This document shows positions 60,418 to 64,000 of a DNA stretch of 64,000 nucleotides, in pieces (position 1 is the stretch's first letter; the number at the start of each line of letters is the position of its first letter). The position numbers were made by a program, and so were the translations under genes. The notes beneath the pieces are model-generated. The model was given only the letters and a program-made list of their open reading frames with translations. It did no database searches and was not told where the DNA came from. The DNA comes from Haberlea rhodopensis (Eukaryota > Streptophyta > Magnoliopsida > Lamiales > Gesneriaceae), in contig CAJQUN010000024.1 of assembly GCA_907163345.1 (NCBI GenBank), forward strand, positions 7,130,001 to 7,194,000, read 5' to 3'.

Positions 60418-60690
60418 TAGGGTTGCTTAACAAATCGAACCGGTCCGGTCTGGTTCGGAACAGACCGGTTCCAGATCCGATCCCCGAACCGATCAGATCC
60501 GTCTGGAACCGGACCGGTAACACCGAAACTGGTGCTGGTACCGGTCCCGATCCGGGAAACCGCTCCGGACATGTATATTACCAGTTCCGGAGCGGTTCTG
60601 ACCCGGTTAGCCCGGTTCCGATTCCGAACCAGGATAACAGGTTCGACTCTGGGCGGAGTCCGGATTGACTCGGCCCGTTAAACAACCCTA
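60418..60690. mobile_element. hAT-like MITE, 273 bp, sibling of 55405-55730
   Basis: It begins TAGGGTTGCTTAAC and ends GTTAAACAACCCTA, again with an interior of GGTTCC/CCGGTT repeats. The flanks AATAACTC and AATAAACC match at six of eight positions. It belongs to the same family, with one base changed at both ends relative to the 55405 copy. Confidence 0.8.
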
Positions 60691-60832
60691 AATAAACCTG
60701 AAAATTTGCACAAATTCAACAATTCGATGGTTAAAAACAGCATTTATAATCCCATGGTACATACGAACATTTAACCACACCAAATTACAGGCTCTTTTAA
60801 CTCTTGCTGCATCGCATGAACATGAGATATGA

Positions 60833-63531
60833 CTACAAAAGGTTCTCCCAATAAAAATCTAAACATGGGCTCCCATCATATAAAATCCATGCACGTAATT
60901 CATGATTAAACTTGCCAAAATATGAGTTTAGATTTGGATGATACAGGAACCAGCCAAGAATAGGGAAAATGCGGGTAACATGTTCCAATGGAATGCCGTC
61001 TGCAGTGGTTTTCTTAACCTCAGGATGCTTGAATTCGTTGGATGGAAGGATGATGAGTTGCCCCTTATCCTGCGTCGTCTCTATTGACCAACCAGCATTT
61101 GGAACGTGGCTCTCAAGAAACTTGTCTAGGACCAAACCCTCAATGTTAACGGCCTGTGAAACAACCATCCATCAGGAAAAAAAACGTCTGGATTCAAACT
61201 TTCAACATTCAATGACCTGTGAAGTAACTCATCAATTGTGATGAACTATGCCAAAGGCATTTTTATCCAGCAGCTGATAACTTAAGAAAATCACACCTGA
61301 AAAGAAACTTCAAGGGAAAGAATCAATACCTCAGCAAGAACAGTCCTTGAGACCTTTTGGTAAGTTAGCGAAAGAATATGAATTGCATATGCTTGAATTG
61401 CTTAGCAAAAGTAAGTGAGTATTTAAAGGAGCATCACAAATATGAAAACATGAGACATGAATGAAGTCAGCTAGCAGTTTTATTGCAAGGAAACAAATGA
61501 TGACAAGATAGAACATTATGACAAAAAAATTCCCACTAAATTCCTCGATAAACATTTGAGTGTCTGGTACCACCACCACATAATCATCAGATTCCCCTGA
61601 TTCAGGCTTTAGTCGCAGGTTATCACTAAGTTGGTGTTGGTCAATACATTACTCCTTTTCGTAGGCAGCAAATTAAATGAAGAATTTCAGGCACTGGTCA
61701 GATTATCATGTAAATACACATGTATTATGAAAAGTCGGCTCTAGTATATTTCAACTTTCGGAAGTCCTTGCACATCATAGATATGCCAACTGCCATATGT
61801 CAATCTCTGCACAAAAATGCTCCTACAGGCACACGAAAGGGGGGTCTGGGATATGAATGAAATCATTGAATTGTTCAAAGTCCATAATCCTGGATGATGC
61901 TGGGAAACAGAAACAACAGTATCTAATCATAAATACCTGGCACAGCACCTAATATATGGCGGCTCTTGGCAGCTTCATCCCAAAACTGACGGAATCTGGC
62001 AGTCTGAAGACAAAGATAATCATAAATAATAAGATCTACATAAATTATCATGCCAATCTACTAAATTTTTCACGTCAAGGAGAAATGGGAGAAATTACAA
62101 AAAATACCTCCAAAAAGTGCGAGAGAACAATGAGGGACTTAAATTGATCCTCCATTTGCTGGTAGTTAAAAAGGGAGAAATGGGAAAAATATAAATGCTC
62201 AGCAAAAGTGGAAATCCAGATCAAAAGCAATGAGATGAGAAGTCACTAAACTGATAAGGATGACAATCTCACACACAATCATTAATCATTGAAGCCAATT
62301 GGTTGGTTCACATTAACACCAAAAATAAATTGAAGGAGAATCAATCTCGTGCATTTCCACTATGGACATGCCAGTAGCAGCCTCAATGTGCTTCAATTTC
62401 TATACATGTAACTTCCACCCTACAGTAATCAAAGTTGGATTAAAAAAGTTTCATAAGCATCACATAAAATAAATTATTTCACCATGAATTGGATCATGAT
62501 TGGTTCAAAGTTTTGACTTTCTATGAAAACACAATAGCCAAGGGACGTGAATCTATTCTTAGGAGTCCAGGGCAGATGGATCACGGGCTAACAATCAATT
62601 CTTCATAAGTGACCATGAGCAACTAACAAGAGTTAAAACTTCAAAGCATCACAGGATTAAACCAAAGGGGAGCATACTAAACTCTTAAATGGCAGCCCAT
62701 TGAATGATCTTTTGCTACTTTTGGAGAAATGAAGTGGCGAGAATAGAAAACAAGAAAACAAGAAAACCTAATATAATTTTACACAGAGAAAGAACAGTTC
62801 ATAACGTGTACTGACTAGATAGTTCAAAGGCAAAGCTCGAATGTAAAATCAATCGATGACACAACAGAGGCAAGCAATTGCATTTCAGATAGGATAAGTA
62901 CCATTCTTTCAGGAATGAGAAAGAGACGGACTGAAATCCTGAGCAGGCATTGCCATCAGCGCCTGCAAAGAAATGACCTTAGACATCAGTACAAATTTAT
63001 ATAACAGAACACTTGTAAATAAAGAATAACGATGGCCGCAATTTCTGTTTTCATACTACAAGTACCTTGATTAAAATCCGAGCCACAATTCGAGTGCTCA
63101 TTCTCTCCGCTCAAACTGCATTCCTAAAAAAAAAAAATTTAACAATTCAAACTGAAAAATTATTAATTACACGTAAACAGGGAAAAAAAAGAGAGGCAAT
63201 TAATTAAACAAATAAAATATCCAAACCTGGTACAGTCTCAGAAGGCAAAGATTTGCATTCAAATTGTAGGTTTGAGACGAGACCTACGATTTCAATCAAA
63301 TACGCCATAAAAAAAATGCTAGGTAATCATAATTTTGACAAAACTAATAAATTATCAACCCAAAAAAGAATTAGAATCCCAGAAAACACATACCTGTTCG
63401 TTGACGTAGACTTCCAGATCAGTGAGGATGTCTGGGTTGTACGGATTGACTGAGATGAGCTGCTCCACCGTGTACGACATCGTCGATTGCTGCTTTTGAC
63501 TTGTCGTCGTATTAACTACCTCTCTACCCAT
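60833..63531 (-). pseudogene. EIF3K: eIF3 subunit K gene with two frame-breaking exons
   Basis: eIF3k is a small peripheral subunit of translation initiation factor eIF3. Exons (minus): 63531-63394, 63283-63227, 63115-63066, 62962-62902, 62158-62108, 62003-61937, 61400-61330, 61153-60833, all with GT-AG introns. The product starts MGREV and contains YTVEQLISVNPYNPDIL, NANLCLLRLYQ, DQFKSLIVLSHFLE, RFRQFWDEAAKSRHIL, YAIHILSLTYQKV and EHVTRIFPILG, all typical eIF3k. Exon 3 lacks one base (FER then a stop where FEPERM is expected) and exon 4 lacks two (after DFS). Exon 7 begins late, losing about four residues in frame. The last exon runs 33 codons past the usual FPILG end. It is a non-processed pseudogene, unless the indels are sequence errors. 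Confidence 0.82.
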
Positions 63532-63699
63532 TTGTTCTTCGAATTTGCGCGAGATTTGTTTTATTGGATTAAATTATTTTTAGAACTTAAAAACCTCAGC
63601 TTTGTAATGCTGCGACGCAAGATAAGAAAGAAGAAGATGGTTTTAGGGCTTTAGAGAACATGATCTGAAACATGATCTGGTGGACGATTATACCCCCGT

Positions 63700-64000
63700 C
63701 TTCCCCTATGCTGTCTTTTCTTAGGTGATTTTGGCGGATTATACCCCTACGTTCCCAAATAGGCGAATTGTTCTCATATGATTTAAAAATATGTATTTTG
63801 ACTTCTGTGATTTATAAAATAGGCAGTTTATCTCCCTGTGATTTGAAAATAGGCATTTTACCTTTATGTGATTTGTGAAAATATGCATTTTACTTCTATG
63901 TGGTTTTCAAAATAAGCAGTTTACCCCTTATTCACAAACAATAAGGAGTTAAAATGCCTATTTTCACAAACCACATGGGATAAAATGTCTATTTTCAAAC
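63700..64000. repeat. Element with direct and inverted ~40 bp repeats, cut by window end
   Basis: Variants of GTGATTTGAAAATAGGCATTTTAC recur about five times between 63775 and 63920, then appear reversed (AAAATGCCTATTTTCACAAA) from about 63950 to the end. This arrangement suits one end of a fold-back or Mutator-like element whose other end is outside the window. Confidence 0.65.

Overview
This is nuclear DNA of a flowering plant, most likely a eudicot. It is AT-rich, its genes have GT-AG introns, and their products belong to plant families: PUF proteins, pollen-type LRR receptor kinases, organic cation/carnitine transporters, type-I pectin methylesterases (PMEs) and 3-ketoacyl-CoA synthases. 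Transposons and their fragments fill most of the rest. I cannot name the species from the sequence.

Layout. 1-4.7 kb: the 3' part of a Pumilio (PUF) gene, plus strand, all eight RNA-binding repeats present. 5.2 kb: a 3' fragment of a ribosomal P-protein. 5.8-8.0 kb: an intact three-exon LRR receptor-like kinase, minus. 8.9-9.4 kb: a decayed 3-ketoacyl-CoA synthase fragment. 10.1-13.6 kb: an intact five-exon OCT7-like MFS transporter, minus. 15.3-19.4 kb: a broken RRM gene (NOL8/ROS3-like) whose 3' part is present in three tandem copies of about 860 bp. 21.4-22.3 kb: a LINE remnant. 24.6-31.1 kb: a PME cluster with two frameshifted PME genes and a stand-alone PMEI-like pro-region. 33.8-50.2 kb: a young Copia-type LTR retrotransposon with decayed coding sequence, split by a younger Ty3/gypsy element with a complete 1524-codon polyprotein. 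50.9-52.5 kb: a fold-back Mutator-like element carrying inverted arrays of a GTGCACGAAAAT motif. 56.6-58.7 kb: an intact three-exon PME. 60.8-63.5 kb: an eIF3k gene, minus, with all introns but two frame-breaking exons. 63.7 kb to the end: another repeat element.

How the genes relate. The PME genes share pro-region and catalytic architecture and lie in the same orientation, so they are probably one tandem array that retrotransposons later pushed apart. Only the distal copy is fully open. The other genes look like unrelated neighbours.

Exon coordinates were placed by hand from splice consensus and reading-frame continuity. Family names come from recognising conserved motifs; no database search was possible. 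Several genes carry 1-2 bp indels (PME1, PME2, eIF3k, the RRM gene), while five others (Pumilio, kinase, transporter, distal PME, gypsy polyprotein) are perfectly open. I read the broken ones as pseudogenes, but base-calling errors in homopolymers remain possible for PME1 in particular.
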